In this document: piece by piece, positions 43,891-51,487 of the stretch
How the letters are laid out: each line of letters opens with the position of its first letter
Numbering within the stretch: the stretch's first letter is position 1
Assembly (NCBI GenBank): GCA_016223145.1
Contig: JACRPN010000006.1
Location: 56,211-120,210, forward strand
Length of the DNA: 64,000 nucleotides
Reading direction: 5' to 3'
DNA from: Armatimonadota bacterium
GTDB taxonomy: Bacteria; Armatimonadota; Fimbriimonadia; Fimbriimonadales; Fimbriimonadaceae
Notes under the pieces: generated by a model
Told to the model about the DNA's origin: nothing
Database searches by the model: none
What the model saw: the letters and a program-made list of their open reading frames with translations, nothing else
Made by a program: the position numbers and the translations under genes

Positions 43891-45291
43891 CTACAGAACC
43901 GCTTTAAGCTCCTGGGCGAAGTGGTCAATCTGGGACTTTGTCCGAGTCTCCGTGACCGCAATGAGCAGGCAGTTCTCCATGCCGGGATAGAACTTTCCGA
44001 GGGGGAGGCCGGCGAGGATGCCCTTCTGGAGGAGCGCATCGCGCACCTCTCCCGCGTTTTTGGGCAGTTCGAGGACGAATTCCCCGAAGACCTTGCCGGG
44101 GAAGCGGAGCTTGGCAGGTCCGAGGTCCGAGGTCCGAGGTCCGTTTTCAGACCCACCAGTCAGCTTCGAAATCGCATATTGGGTGTTCCGCACCGTGCTT
44201 TCAGCGACTTGCCTCATGCCGTTCTTGCCGAGGGCTGACATGTAGATGCAGGCCGAAAGGGCCATGAGGGCCTCGTTCGTGCAGATGTTGCTGGTGGCCT
44301 TCTCGCGGCGGATGTCCTGCTCGCGGGTGCGAAGGGTCATGGCGTAGCCGGGCGTGCCGTTTGCATCTTCGGTCCGCCCGACGATGCGTCCCGGAATCCG
44401 CCGCACGTGCTCCTGTTTACAGGTGAAGAGACCCAGCGCTGGCCCACCGAAGCCCATGGCGATGCCGAGCGGCTGACCCTCGCCAACGACGAGATCGGCA
44501 TCGAATTCGCCCGGCGCCTTCAGCAAGGCGCAGGCGATCGGGTCGGCGACGACGATGAACATGGCGCCTGCCGCTCTGGCCGCGTCGCGAGCGGCGGCAA
44601 GGTCGTCGATGACTCCAAAGAAGTTGGGATATTGGACGATCACGCAGGCCGCGCCGTTTAGCTTGTCTGACAAGTCGGACCTGTCGGACGAGTCGGACTG
44701 GGAGGATCCCGAGAACGCCGCCCCTCCCGACGCCGGAAGCTCTTCGACCTCCAAGCCCATCGACCAGCAATAGGTCCTCAGAAGCTGGCGGTAGTGGGGG
44801 TGAACCGCCGAGCAGACGACGATCTTCTTGCGCCCGTTCACCGCATGTGCGAGCAGCGCAGCTTCGGCCATGGCGGTCGCGCCGTCGTACATCGAGGCGT
44901 TCGCAATGTCCATCCCGTAGAGTTCGGCGACCATCGACTGGAACTCGTAGATGGTCTGCAGGTAGCCCTGCGACATCTCAGGCTGATAGGGGGTGTAGGC
45001 GGTCAAGAACTCGCCCCGCGAAATAAGGGCCCCGACGGTGGAGGGGATGTAGCGGTCGTAGATTCCCGCTCCGAGGAAGCAGACCAGGTCGGTGACGATG
45101 TTCTTGTTCTTGCGGGAGAGTTCGAAAAGCCTCCCGAGGAGCCGGTGCTCGTCGAGGGACTCGGGGATGTTCAGTTCTCTTTTGAGCTTGACGGCGTCAG
45201 GAACGTCCTGGAAAAGCTCGTCGATGCTGCCGACGCCGATGGTCTTGAGCATCTCGCGTCGGTCTTCTTCGGTATGGGGGATGTAGGGCAT
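43891..45291 (-). CDS. gcvPA: Glycine dehydrogenase subunit 1 (GcvPA), with in-frame repeat insertions
   Basis: 466 residues from the ATG at 45291. The core is typical: MPYIPHTEEDRREMLKTIGV, CFLGAGIYDRYIPSTVGALI, EFLTAYTPYQPEMSQGYLQT, and the C-terminal GILAGLPLGKFYPGMENC. It decarboxylates glycine with the PB subunit. About 20 extra residues come from two insertions: one Ser/Asp-rich (coded 44666-44702) and one made of GPRTSDLGP (44117-44148), the repeat motif also found in the SpoU gene. GcvH lies just upstream. Confidence 0.92.
   Translation of the reverse strand: MPYIPHTEEDRREMLKTIGVGSIDELFQDVPDAVKLKRELNIPESLDEHRLLGRLFELSRKNKNIVTDLVCFLGAGIYDRYIPSTVGALISRGEFLTAYTPYQPEMSQGYLQTIYEFQSMVAELYGMDIANASMYDGATAMAEAALLAHAVNGRKKIVVCSAVHPHYRQLLRTYCWSMGLEVEELPASGGAAFSGSSQSDSSDRSDLSDKLNGAACVIVQYPNFFGVIDDLAAARDAARAAGAMFIVVADPIACALLKAPGEFDADLVVGEGQPLGIAMGFGGPALGLFTCKQEHVRRIPGRIVGRTEDANGTPGYAMTLRTREQDIRREKATSNICTNEALMALSACIYMSALGKNGMRQVAESTVRNTQYAISKLTGGSENGPRTSDLGPAKLRFPGKVFGEFVLELPKNAGEVRDALLQKGILAGLPLGKFYPGMENCLLIAVTETRTKSQIDHFAQELKAVL
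44117..44142. repeat. 9-bp repeat units inside gcvPA
   Basis: Three units of GGTCCGAGG in the coding frame, giving GPRTSDLGP in the protein. Confidence 0.85.
44666..44702. repeat. GTCGGAC-type tandem units inside gcvPA
   Basis: Four or five degenerate units of GTCGGACNN; they encode the SDSSDRSDLSDK stretch that standard GcvPA lacks. Confidence 0.75.
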
Positions 45292-45294
45292 TGC

Positions 45295-45327
45295 GAATGA
45301 CGATTGACGAATGACGAATGACGAATG
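45295..45327. repeat. 9-bp tandem array (GACGAATGA) at the gcvPA start
   Basis: Three to four GACGAATGA units end four bases before the start codon; they fill the gcvH-gcvPA spacer and create a false N-terminal extension. Confidence 0.8.
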
Positions 45328-45337
45328 GGGTGCCGGG

Positions 45338-45721
45338 CTAGTGTCCGCCGGCTTCTGCGACGGCAGCATAGGCGTCGGCGTCGAGCAAGTCCCCGGGAAC
45401 GGCGGCTGCCTTCACTTTGACAAGCCAGCCCGCGCCGTAGGGGTCCGAGTTGACCAGCTCGCTCTGTGCGCCAAGGGTCTCGTTGACTTCGGTGACCTCA
45501 CCCCCAACGGGCGAATAGAAGTCGGAAACCGTCTTGACGCTCTCCACGCTGCCGAGCGAATCGCCCGCGCCGACGGCCCTTCCGGGTGCAGGGAGGTCGA
45601 GGTAGACGATGTCGCCGAGTTCGGACTGGGCATGGTCGGTAATGCCGATGGTGGCGGTGTCGCCTTCGATGCGGACCCACTCGTGGGTCTTGGTGTATTT
45701 GAGATCGGATGGTACGTTCAA
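45338..45721 (-). CDS. gcvH: Glycine cleavage system H protein
   Basis: 127 residues: [34 protein letters not shown], and the lipoyl site [13 protein letters not shown] with the modified Lys at about residue 63. It carries the aminomethyl intermediate between P and T proteins. It precedes gcvPA on the same strand. Confidence 0.95.
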   Translation of the reverse strand: MNVPSDLKYTKTHEWVRIEGDTATIGITDHAQSELGDIVYLDLPAPGRAVGAGDSLGSVESVKTVSDFYSPVGGEVTEVNETLGAQSELVNSDPYGAGWLVKVKAAAVPGDLLDADAYAAVAEAGGH

Positions 45722-45854
45722 GATAGGCCCTCTCGATGGGGATGAGATGGTGGGATATTACCGGGAAGGGGTGATTGGGCGCAGGGGGAACACGCAGAGT
45801 GCACAGGGATAAGTCGAACAGGACCTTTAGGTCGTATAGGTCCTATAGAACTCC

Positions 45855-46685
45855 ATGAGAACCCTCCGCTCCAAAACCGCCGTCAGGCAGCTCAAGAAGG
45901 ACTATGCCGCCGAACACCCGAGGCAGCGGCAGATCTGCTTCCTGCTGCAGGACTGGACCGACCCCTACAATGTCGGCGCGATGTTTCGGGTGGCGGATGC
46001 TTTGGGGGCTTTGGAGCTGGTGCTGACCGGCGACACGCCCGAGCCGGGGGAGGAGGGTCCGAAATCGAGAGATTCAGGTCCGAGGTCCGAGGTCCGAGGT
46101 GCGAGGGACGGAAACCTCTCCTCGATCACACCAGACTCCAGATCCCATCCTCAGACCTCGGACCTCGGACCTCTGGACATCCGCTCCGACCTCAGACCTC
46201 AGACCTCGGACCTCGGACCTCTGGACATCCGTTCCGCCCTCAGACCTCAGACCTCGGACCTCGGACCTCTGGACATCCGTTCCGCCCTCAGACCTCAGAC
46301 CTCGGACCTCGGACCTCGAAAGAAGACCAAAGGTTGGCAACAGCGGGTGGTCGGGAAAGCCCAGATCGCGGTGACCTCGCTCGGTGCACACCGACGGATA
46401 CCCTGGCGCAAGATCGTAGCGCATGACGAAGCCGCGCTCAAGCTGATCGAGGAGGGATGGACGCTGGTGGCGGTGGAGATCGCCGAGGGCGCCGTGCCCT
46501 ACACCGAGTTTGAGTACCCGGAAAGGGTTTGCCTGGTGCTGGGCCAGGAGCAGCGCGGCGTCTATGAGAAGGTGCTCAAGCACTGCGCGGCAGCGGTGTA
46601 CATCCCCATGGCCGGCAAGGGAAGGTCCCTAAATGTCACCCACGCCGCGGCGGTCGTGGGGTTTTGGGTTGCTGGTGAGAGGTGA
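45855..46685 (+). CDS. SpoU-family RNA 2'-O-methyltransferase with repeat-derived insertion
   Basis: 276 residues. The SPOUT motifs are all present: motif 1 DPYNVGAMFRVADALGALEL (36-55), motif 2 VCLVLGQEQRGV (about 225-236), motif 3 VYIPMAGKGRSLNVTHAAAV (about 248-267). Between residues ~67 and ~155 is an insertion of repeat origin, with three exact or near-exact 16-residue units built on TSDLGPLDIRS. Without it the protein would be ~187 residues, normal for this family. The insertion keeps the frame and falls after beta 2, likely on the surface. It methylates tRNA or rRNA ribose. Confidence 0.85.
   Translation: MRTLRSKTAVRQLKKDYAAEHPRQRQICFLLQDWTDPYNVGAMFRVADALGALELVLTGDTPEPGEEGPKSRDSGPRSEVRGARDGNLSSITPDSRSHPQTSDLGPLDIRSDLRPQTSDLGPLDIRSALRPQTSDLGPLDIRSALRPQTSDLGPRKKTKGWQQRVVGKAQIAVTSLGAHRRIPWRKIVAHDEAALKLIEEGWTLVAVEIAEGAVPYTEFEYPERVCLVLGQEQRGVYEKVLKHCAAAVYIPMAGKGRSLNVTHAAAVVGFWVAGER
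46075..46319. repeat. 9-bp array and 3 x 48-bp tandem inside the SpoU gene
   Basis: 46075-46103 holds GGTCCGAGG units in one orientation. 46150-46319 holds CTCGGACCT/CTCAGACCT units arranged in 48-base higher-order units (CTGGACATCCG joins each). In frame throughout. Confidence 0.9.
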
Positions 46686-46691
46686 CTATCT

Positions 46692-47045
46692 TTACATCGC
46701 TCGAAGGTACTCTGAGATCTGAACAGGGCTAAAGGGCTTCGCCAGGAACATGGCAACCCCCGTCGGGCCGTTGCCGTCACCATCTGTCCAGTCATCTTAC
46801 TTTCCAAGCATGATCACCGGGATTCCGGCCAGATCCGGGTCCTCTTGCATGGCCTGCCAAACTCCCTTTCCAGACATCCCGGGCATGTCTGTATCGAGAA
46901 CAACCAGGTCAGGACGATCGGCCTTCATCTTCTCGAGCGCTGCCCTCCCGTCAAATGCGGTGTTAACTCGATATCCTTGGCGTTCGAGGTTGACTTGAAC
47001 AAGTCGCACGATGTGCCGCTCGTCATCGCAAACCAAGACGCGCAT
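46692..47045 (-). pseudogene. Response-regulator receiver domain with in-frame UAA
   Basis: The CheY-like domain starts at MRVLVCDDERHIVRLVQVNL (Asp pair intact), has the phospho-acceptor site LVVLDTDMPG and reads to IPVIMLGK, where a TAA stands at 46797-46799. The same frame then continues DDWTDGDG to MFLAKPFSPVQISEYLRAM (TAA at 46692), which supplies the conserved Lys-Pro-Phe and last helix. So one nonsense codon splits an otherwise full-length 117-codon gene. No output domain. A sequencing error or readthrough is possible; the 94-codon frame starts at 47081. Confidence 0.75.
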
Positions 47046-47123
47046 TCGTTGGCTCGGATCTGATCCCACCGCCGTGCGCATGGCTCAAGTTTACGCAGAT
47101 CCGCGTCGGGTCCGAACGACCGA

Positions 47124-47426
47124 TCACCCCCACACCAACATCTTCGCCACCGTCTCTCCCCGCGCCCGGGCGGAGACCACCTTTTTCACGGTCAGGCTCA
47201 GGCCGTCCCAGGCGACCGTGTCGCTGAGCGCAGTGGCGTCGTCGTGGGGCACATAGGCCAGGCGCATCGGCTTGGCACTGGCGTCGATGTCGGCCTGAGG
47301 CAGGAAATCCTTGGCGCGCTCGCTGGGCAAAATCGTGACGATGGCCTTGCGGGTGTTGCCGGAGACGAGATAGTCGTCACCGATCAGCTCGATGACGCCC
47401 TTGAAGCGTTTTGGGATGATGCTCAT
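47124..47426 (-). CDS. Phage head-tail stopper-like small protein
   Basis: 100 residues, mostly beta (VIELIGDDYLVSGNTRKAIV, LAYVPHDDATALSDTVAW, LTVKKVVSARARGETVAKML). Size, beta-rich pattern and place at the end of a head-protein cluster are like head-closure or stopper proteins. No strict motif is seen, so the call is by context. Confidence 0.5.
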   Translation of the reverse strand: MSIIPKRFKGVIELIGDDYLVSGNTRKAIVTILPSERAKDFLPQADIDASAKPMRLAYVPHDDATALSDTVAWDGLSLTVKKVVSARARGETVAKMLVWG

Positions 47427-47429
47427 GGG

Positions 47430-47590
47430 TTTGTGAGTGGGTGAGTGGGTGAGGAAATGAGAGGGCGAAAGGGAGATAGGGTGAAACGGTGAAAGTGACG
47501 CGTAGGGCAGACTCTCAGTCTGCCTGTTCCGGAGAACACTCGATGGATCGCCACGAGCAAGTGACCTGTAGGGCAGACTCTCAGTCTGCC
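47430..47590. repeat. GTGAGTGG array and two GGCAGACT palindromes
   Basis: 47430-47455 has GTGAGTGG units. 47506-47524 and 47572-47590 are identical palindromes (8-bp stem, CTC loop), 66 bases apart, each preceded by GTAG or TGTAG. Confidence 0.85.
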
Positions 47591-47622
47591 TTTCTCAGTT
47601 GGGCCCGATGTGGCCGAGCGGC

Positions 47623-48045
47623 TTAGGCTGTTGCTCCGCCGGCCGGCTTTCCACCGCCAGATGCCACGCCGGCCGAGCGGCCCGACAGGTCCGCTTTCAG
47701 AAACGGCTTGAGCCGCGCCCAACCCGCCTCCTTCAGCCCAAGCGGACCGGGAGCATCCTTCGCTATCACCGGCCAGAGCTCGAAATCGCCCAGGCGGACG
47801 TGCTCCATGGCTCCCGTCTCCCGGCGAATTTGGTCCAGAATCTCGCCGCAGACGACCTCCAGCGCGCCGAGGTTCAGAGTTGCCTGAAGCCCCGTGTTGC
47901 CGGTATCGGCGATGTGCTCGTCTCGGATCGCGTAGGTGATCACCGGCACCTGCTCGGCGATGAGGTTGTCGATGGTGGTGTCGTAGGTCGTCGAAGCGAT
48001 CGAACACTTTTCCTTGATTCGGGATCGGGTAACGCTGAGTGCCAT
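47623..48045 (-). CDS. Phage head-tail connector-like protein
   Basis: 140 residues: helical N-terminal half with TRSRIKEKCSIASTTYDTTI and GALEVVCGEILDQIRRETGA, a pattern typical of connector proteins of the gp6/HK97 type, then a Gly-rich tail. Family by eye and context. Confidence 0.55.
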   Translation of the reverse strand: MALSVTRSRIKEKCSIASTTYDTTIDNLIAEQVPVITYAIRDEHIADTGNTGLQATLNLGALEVVCGEILDQIRRETGAMEHVRLGDFELWPVIAKDAPGPLGLKEAGWARLKPFLKADLSGRSAGVASGGGKPAGGATA

Positions 48046-48208
48046 GGGTCAATCTCCTTGAGATAGTGCGGTGGGCGGAGCGCCGCGTTCACGCGGCTCC
48101 CCGGCGCAGGAAGCTTGAGCTTCCGACTTTTGAGGAAAGTGCCGGCAGGCTGAAGCCCGGCTTGCCTGGGTGCGGGGTGAACCCGGCGCTCCGTTGGGAT
48201 GCTGCCTG

Positions 48209-48460
48209 TCAGGAAGAGGGTCCGAAACGTTCTGCCATTCGAGCGATGACCGCAGAGCTCTCCCGCACATTACACGCGAGCGTCTCCAGCGCCGCTTCGA
48301 AGTTGGCTGTCGATTCCTCTTGCCGCCGAAGCGATTCTTCGAGGAACCCGACGAACCGCTCGGTCAACGCGCGTTGGTGGCCGAGGGCCAGCCGCACCAA
48401 CGCGAAAGCCGCCGCGATGAAGCTCCCGAGAAGAGCCAGAAGCTCGAGCGAGAAGCTCAT
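48209..48460 (-). CDS. Small membrane protein of the head cluster (holin-like?)
   Basis: 83 residues: one membrane helix (LLALLGSFIAAAFALVRLAL, about 7-26) and a soluble coiled-coil-like part. It overlaps the next small gene by 4 bases. Two tiny membrane proteins together could be holin-type, but nothing proves it. Confidence 0.55.
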   Translation of the reverse strand: MSFSLELLALLGSFIAAAFALVRLALGHQRALTERFVGFLEESLRRQEESTANFEAALETLACNVRESSAVIARMAERFGPSS

Positions 48461-48717
48461 CGGATCCGTAACGCCCTCCTGAGCTTTTCAAAGGCGCTGG
48501 CCAACCCGGCGATCGCGACCTCAAAGGCGACAAAAGCCGAGCGGACCCTGCGGCTCTCGGGGTCCTCCCTGTCACCAAAGTAGCCCTCAAATACGGCTTC
48601 GAACTCGGCAAAGGCCGCCGCGACCCGGCTGCCCGCCGAGACGGCGGCCGCGGCGGCTCCGATGAAGCCGCCAACACCTAGCGCGCTGAGCAGCAGCGCG
48701 ATGCTTGAAATGTCCAT
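48457..48717 (-). CDS. Small Ala-rich membrane protein
   Basis: 86 residues from the ATG at 48717, which has AAAGGAGG upstream (the longer frame to 48876 runs into repeats). One hydrophobic segment (ALLLSALGVGGFIGAAAAAV) and an amphipathic helix (VRSAFVAFEVAIAGLASAFE). Coupled to the 83-residue gene. Confidence 0.6.
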   Translation of the reverse strand: MDISSIALLLSALGVGGFIGAAAAAVSAGSRVAAAFAEFEAVFEGYFGDREDPESRRVRSAFVAFEVAIAGLASAFEKLRRALRIR

Positions 48718-48734
48718 GAATGCCTCCTTTTGGG

Positions 48735-48880
48735 AAGGAGCGTGAGAATGGTGGGTGATGACAAAGACGTGAGAATGGAAAGGACGGTGAGAATGGTGAG
48801 AGTTGTCCCGAACGATTCTCACAACTCTCACCAAGTTCTCAATTCTCACAAGTCTCACCAATCTCACCATTCTCACTCTC
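48735..48880. repeat. GTGAGAATGG arrays in inverted orientation
   Basis: A left half of GTGAGAATGG-type units and a right half of the complementary CTCACCATT-type units form a long imperfect stem. 27 bases at 48844-48870 recur exactly at 52855-52881. Confidence 0.85.
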
Positions 48881-48882
48881 TC

Positions 48883-49815
48883 CTACAGAATCGCCCCGTA
48901 CGCCGTCTGCCACAGGCCGTAGCCCACGTTGTAGCGGGCGCGGACGCCGTAGTAGTAGCGGTCCCGCATGAACGCCGAGTCGCTGTTCCCCGACTCCAGC
49001 GCGCTGAACTCCACCGGCACGTCCGATCTCTGCTGCAGAATCACGCCTCGGATCGGCCGCTTCGTGTCCAGCAGGAACCAGTAGTCGTCGAACGTCCCCT
49101 GAAGGAATGGCGAGACCACCAGCTTCAGCCGGCCCTGCAGCGCGTTCTTGTAGTTCGTGCTGGGCGCGTTGTCGCTGGCGTTGCCCTTATAGACCACGAC
49201 CGGGCTCTCGACCAGTTCGCTGGCCGCCCATTGGAGTTTCGGACCGACCACCAGCGTGTCCGGCGAGACCCCCAGAGGCGTGCCCTGATCGTCCGGCACC
49301 AGCATCATCGCGTTGATGCCATCCGCCAGCGAGGTCGCGCTGAGTGCCGAGGTGGTCTTGTTGGAGACGTTCGCGCCGTTCACCACGTGCGCGGTGTGGA
49401 AGAAGCTCAGCCCGTCATAAGCCAGCCCCGAAAAGCCGCCCGCGAGCGCCTCGACCACGATCTGGTGACGATGCCCCGCCACGCGATACGCCAGGTCGCG
49501 GATGCGCAGCCGGATCAGGTCGAGCTGGTCGTCCTCGATGGCCTTGCGGTCCACCGCGATGGTGCTCTCGAAGGTCTTGTCTTCGATGGTGACGGTGTTG
49601 GCGGCCAGCCCCGAGGCGCGGCGCTCGTCGAGGAACTCCCGCATGGGCGGCACGGTGCCGAGCCAGGGATATTTCTGCACCGGCATCGTGGTGTTGATGA
49701 CAGTGGCGATTTTCTCGGTGGTGCTGGCGTCCAGCTCGGCCTTATAGGCGATGGCGAATTCGGCCTTCAGGCCGGGAAGCAAAAGATCCGGTATGTCGCT
49801 CTTGGTTAGAGCCAT
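48883..49815 (-). CDS. Phage major capsid protein (Mu gpT-like)
   Basis: 310 residues fitting the Mu-type major head subunit: KYPWLGTVPPMREFLDERRA, TIEDKTFESTIAVDRKAIED, DGLSFFHTAHV, LVVGPKLQWAASELV and RGVILQQRSDVPVEF with the C-terminal YNVGYGLWQTAY. The full length and intact motifs suggest a working gene. It is followed by small membrane and connector-like genes. Confidence 0.88.
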   Translation of the reverse strand: MALTKSDIPDLLLPGLKAEFAIAYKAELDASTTEKIATVINTTMPVQKYPWLGTVPPMREFLDERRASGLAANTVTIEDKTFESTIAVDRKAIEDDQLDLIRLRIRDLAYRVAGHRHQIVVEALAGGFSGLAYDGLSFFHTAHVVNGANVSNKTTSALSATSLADGINAMMLVPDDQGTPLGVSPDTLVVGPKLQWAASELVESPVVVYKGNASDNAPSTNYKNALQGRLKLVVSPFLQGTFDDYWFLLDTKRPIRGVILQQRSDVPVEFSALESGNSDSAFMRDRYYYGVRARYNVGYGLWQTAYGAIL

Positions 49816-49896
49816 GTTTGAAACCTCCTTGGGTTTGTTGGACAGAAAGGTCGGTTGTCAACCACGTCTTTGGGTTGACAGGTCTATACTTGTTTC

Positions 49897-50628
49897 ATGG
49901 ACAAGCTCGCGCGAATCGGTTTGACAGGGCTCGCGGCAGTCCTTTGCGGCTGCGGCGGAGGTGGGACAGGCGGGGGTGGAGGCATCGCCGGATACTCAAT
50001 GTGGATTCGAGGCATGGTTGGGGACCCCAGCCCAACACTTCAGTACGGCAGACGCTACTTCACTGACCTCTACTACAACAATCAACTCCTAGCGAATAAC
50101 GGTGCCTTCACTCCTTCGGGACCTGGCTACTCCGACAGTAGCGGCCAGATCGTCCCTAGACAGGTCGGGGGCATCCTACAGATGAAAGGGAAGGCGTTCA
50201 TCAACAACCAGTGGACGACCGTTGCCTCCATGAACTGCACCTATGCCTCCGGTCCCGTGTACTCATATGAGGTCACGTTCTTGGACGGCAACACGCAACA
50301 ACCGTTGAATCTGGCCGGCTGCAACTTCTACTACCCGCAAATCACCTTCAGCGGAGGCTTCCATCCGAGCGTCGTACTTTTCACGAACGAGCTAACCGTC
50401 GGATCGACGACATATGTCGGGCTCTTCAGCGGGGCTAATGGAAAGGTCTTGGCGACCCTACCAACCGCTGACCTCAAGTTCATCGCCATGCGGGGCCAGG
50501 CAGGGTTTCAGTACAACAACTACCGGTTCAACGGACAGACATACGCAATGGGCGATCAGCCCGACATTCCGGTGCCAACGCAGCCGCCTGGGAGCCTCGT
50601 CCAAGTGACGGTGGAATTCCTTCCCTGA
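49897..50628 (+). CDS. Lipoprotein inserted in the head module
   Basis: 243 residues, opposite to the surrounding phage genes: lipobox LAAVLCGCGGGG, then a beta-rich body of no known family (LNLAGCNFYYPQITFSGGFH, VGSTTYVGLFSGANGK). Base composition is a little lower in G+C than the neighbours. May be a cargo gene (moron). Confidence 0.65.
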   Translation: MDKLARIGLTGLAAVLCGCGGGGTGGGGGIAGYSMWIRGMVGDPSPTLQYGRRYFTDLYYNNQLLANNGAFTPSGPGYSDSSGQIVPRQVGGILQMKGKAFINNQWTTVASMNCTYASGPVYSYEVTFLDGNTQQPLNLAGCNFYYPQITFSGGFHPSVVLFTNELTVGSTTYVGLFSGANGKVLATLPTADLKFIAMRGQAGFQYNNYRFNGQTYAMGDQPDIPVPTQPPGSLVQVTVEFLP

Positions 50629-50639
50629 GCCGGTTGTTG

Positions 50640-50786
50640 CAGTGAGTCGCCCGTTTGGGGACACGATCCCCCCACCTGAGTGGATCATCCCCTCACCTGG
50701 GGGATTCATTCCCCCAGACCAGCAGGAGAATCCCTCGCGTGTGGCGAAGCGTCCCTGATACAAGCGGGCGAATCCCCCGGATGAAT
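50640..50786. repeat. Seven degenerate 21-bp tandem units
   Basis: Units start near 50640, 50661, 50682, 50703, 50724, 50745 and 50766, each with a TCCC or TCGCCC core at the same offset. A frame reading the units as 7-codon repeats contains a TGA. Confidence 0.6.
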
Positions 50787-50805
50787 CGAAGGAGGACACA
50801 GCAGA

Positions 50806-51477
50806 GTGGGCTACATTCCTGATCGCGACGACCAATTCGACACCTGGCAAGGCAACATCAAGACCTACGTCAATGCGAACCTGGCGAACCTGGGCCTTTC
50901 CGCATTGCCGCTCGACGCCGACGTCGCCCTGATGAACTCATCGCAGACCGACTGGGTCGCCAAGTTTGCGGCGCACATCGCCGCGCAAGCTGCGGCTCAG
51001 GCTGCGCGAGAAGCGAAGGACATCTCGCGAGCGGCCTACGAGGTGGTCTTGAGGCGGCTGGTCCAACGCCTACAATCCAGCAGTTCGGTTGACGACGCCG
51101 AGCGGGCGGCGATGGGCATCACCGTGCCGGACCGCATCCCGACGGCGGTCGGCGCCCCGACGAGCAAGCCCGTGCTGCAAGCCGACACCTCCCAACGGTT
51201 GAGGATCACGGTCGGCTTCGCGGATGAAGGCACACCCACGAGCAAAGCCAAGCCCGCCGGAGTGATGGGTTGCGAGATTTGGGTCAAGCTCGGTGGCCCA
51301 CCTCCCACGGATTTGACTGAGTGCAGCTTCCTGGCGCTGGACACTAAGACGCCTTACACCGCGAACTTCGACGGCTCGGAGGCCAACCAAACGGCGCACT
51401 TCATCGGAAGGTGGGTCAGCACGCGAGGCGACAAGGGCCCCCTGAGCGAGACGGTAAGCGCGACGGTTCCGGGATAG
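50806..51477 (+). CDS. Fibronectin III-like protein of unknown function
   Basis: 223 residues from a GTG at 50806 with GGAGG upstream. N-terminal helical Ala/Gln-rich part (residues 1-95; DWVAKFAAHIAAQAAAQAAR), then a beta domain with FADEGTPTSKAKPAGVMGCE and YTANFDGSEANQTAHFIGRW. Such helix + FnIII-like proteins recur in several phyla; role unknown. Confidence 0.6.
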   Translation: MGYIPDRDDQFDTWQGNIKTYVNANLANLGLSALPLDADVALMNSSQTDWVAKFAAHIAAQAAAQAAREAKDISRAAYEVVLRRLVQRLQSSSSVDDAERAAMGITVPDRIPTAVGAPTSKPVLQADTSQRLRITVGFADEGTPTSKAKPAGVMGCEIWVKLGGPPPTDLTECSFLALDTKTPYTANFDGSEANQTAHFIGRWVSTRGDKGPLSETVSATVPG

Positions 51478-51487
51478 GGGCACTTGG

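Noticed and set aside
45292..45369. N-terminal extension of GcvPA
   Set aside because: Encoded by the GACGAATGA array and overlaps gcvH; MPYIPHTEEDR is the normal family start.
46150..46319. CRISPR-like regular repeats
   Set aside because: 48-base units are contiguous with no unique spacers and lie in frame in a gene; no cas genes are near.
48718..48876. N-terminal extension of the 86-residue membrane protein
   Set aside because: It is translated repeat DNA (RLVRIENLV-type), and a strong ribosome-binding site precedes the inner ATG.
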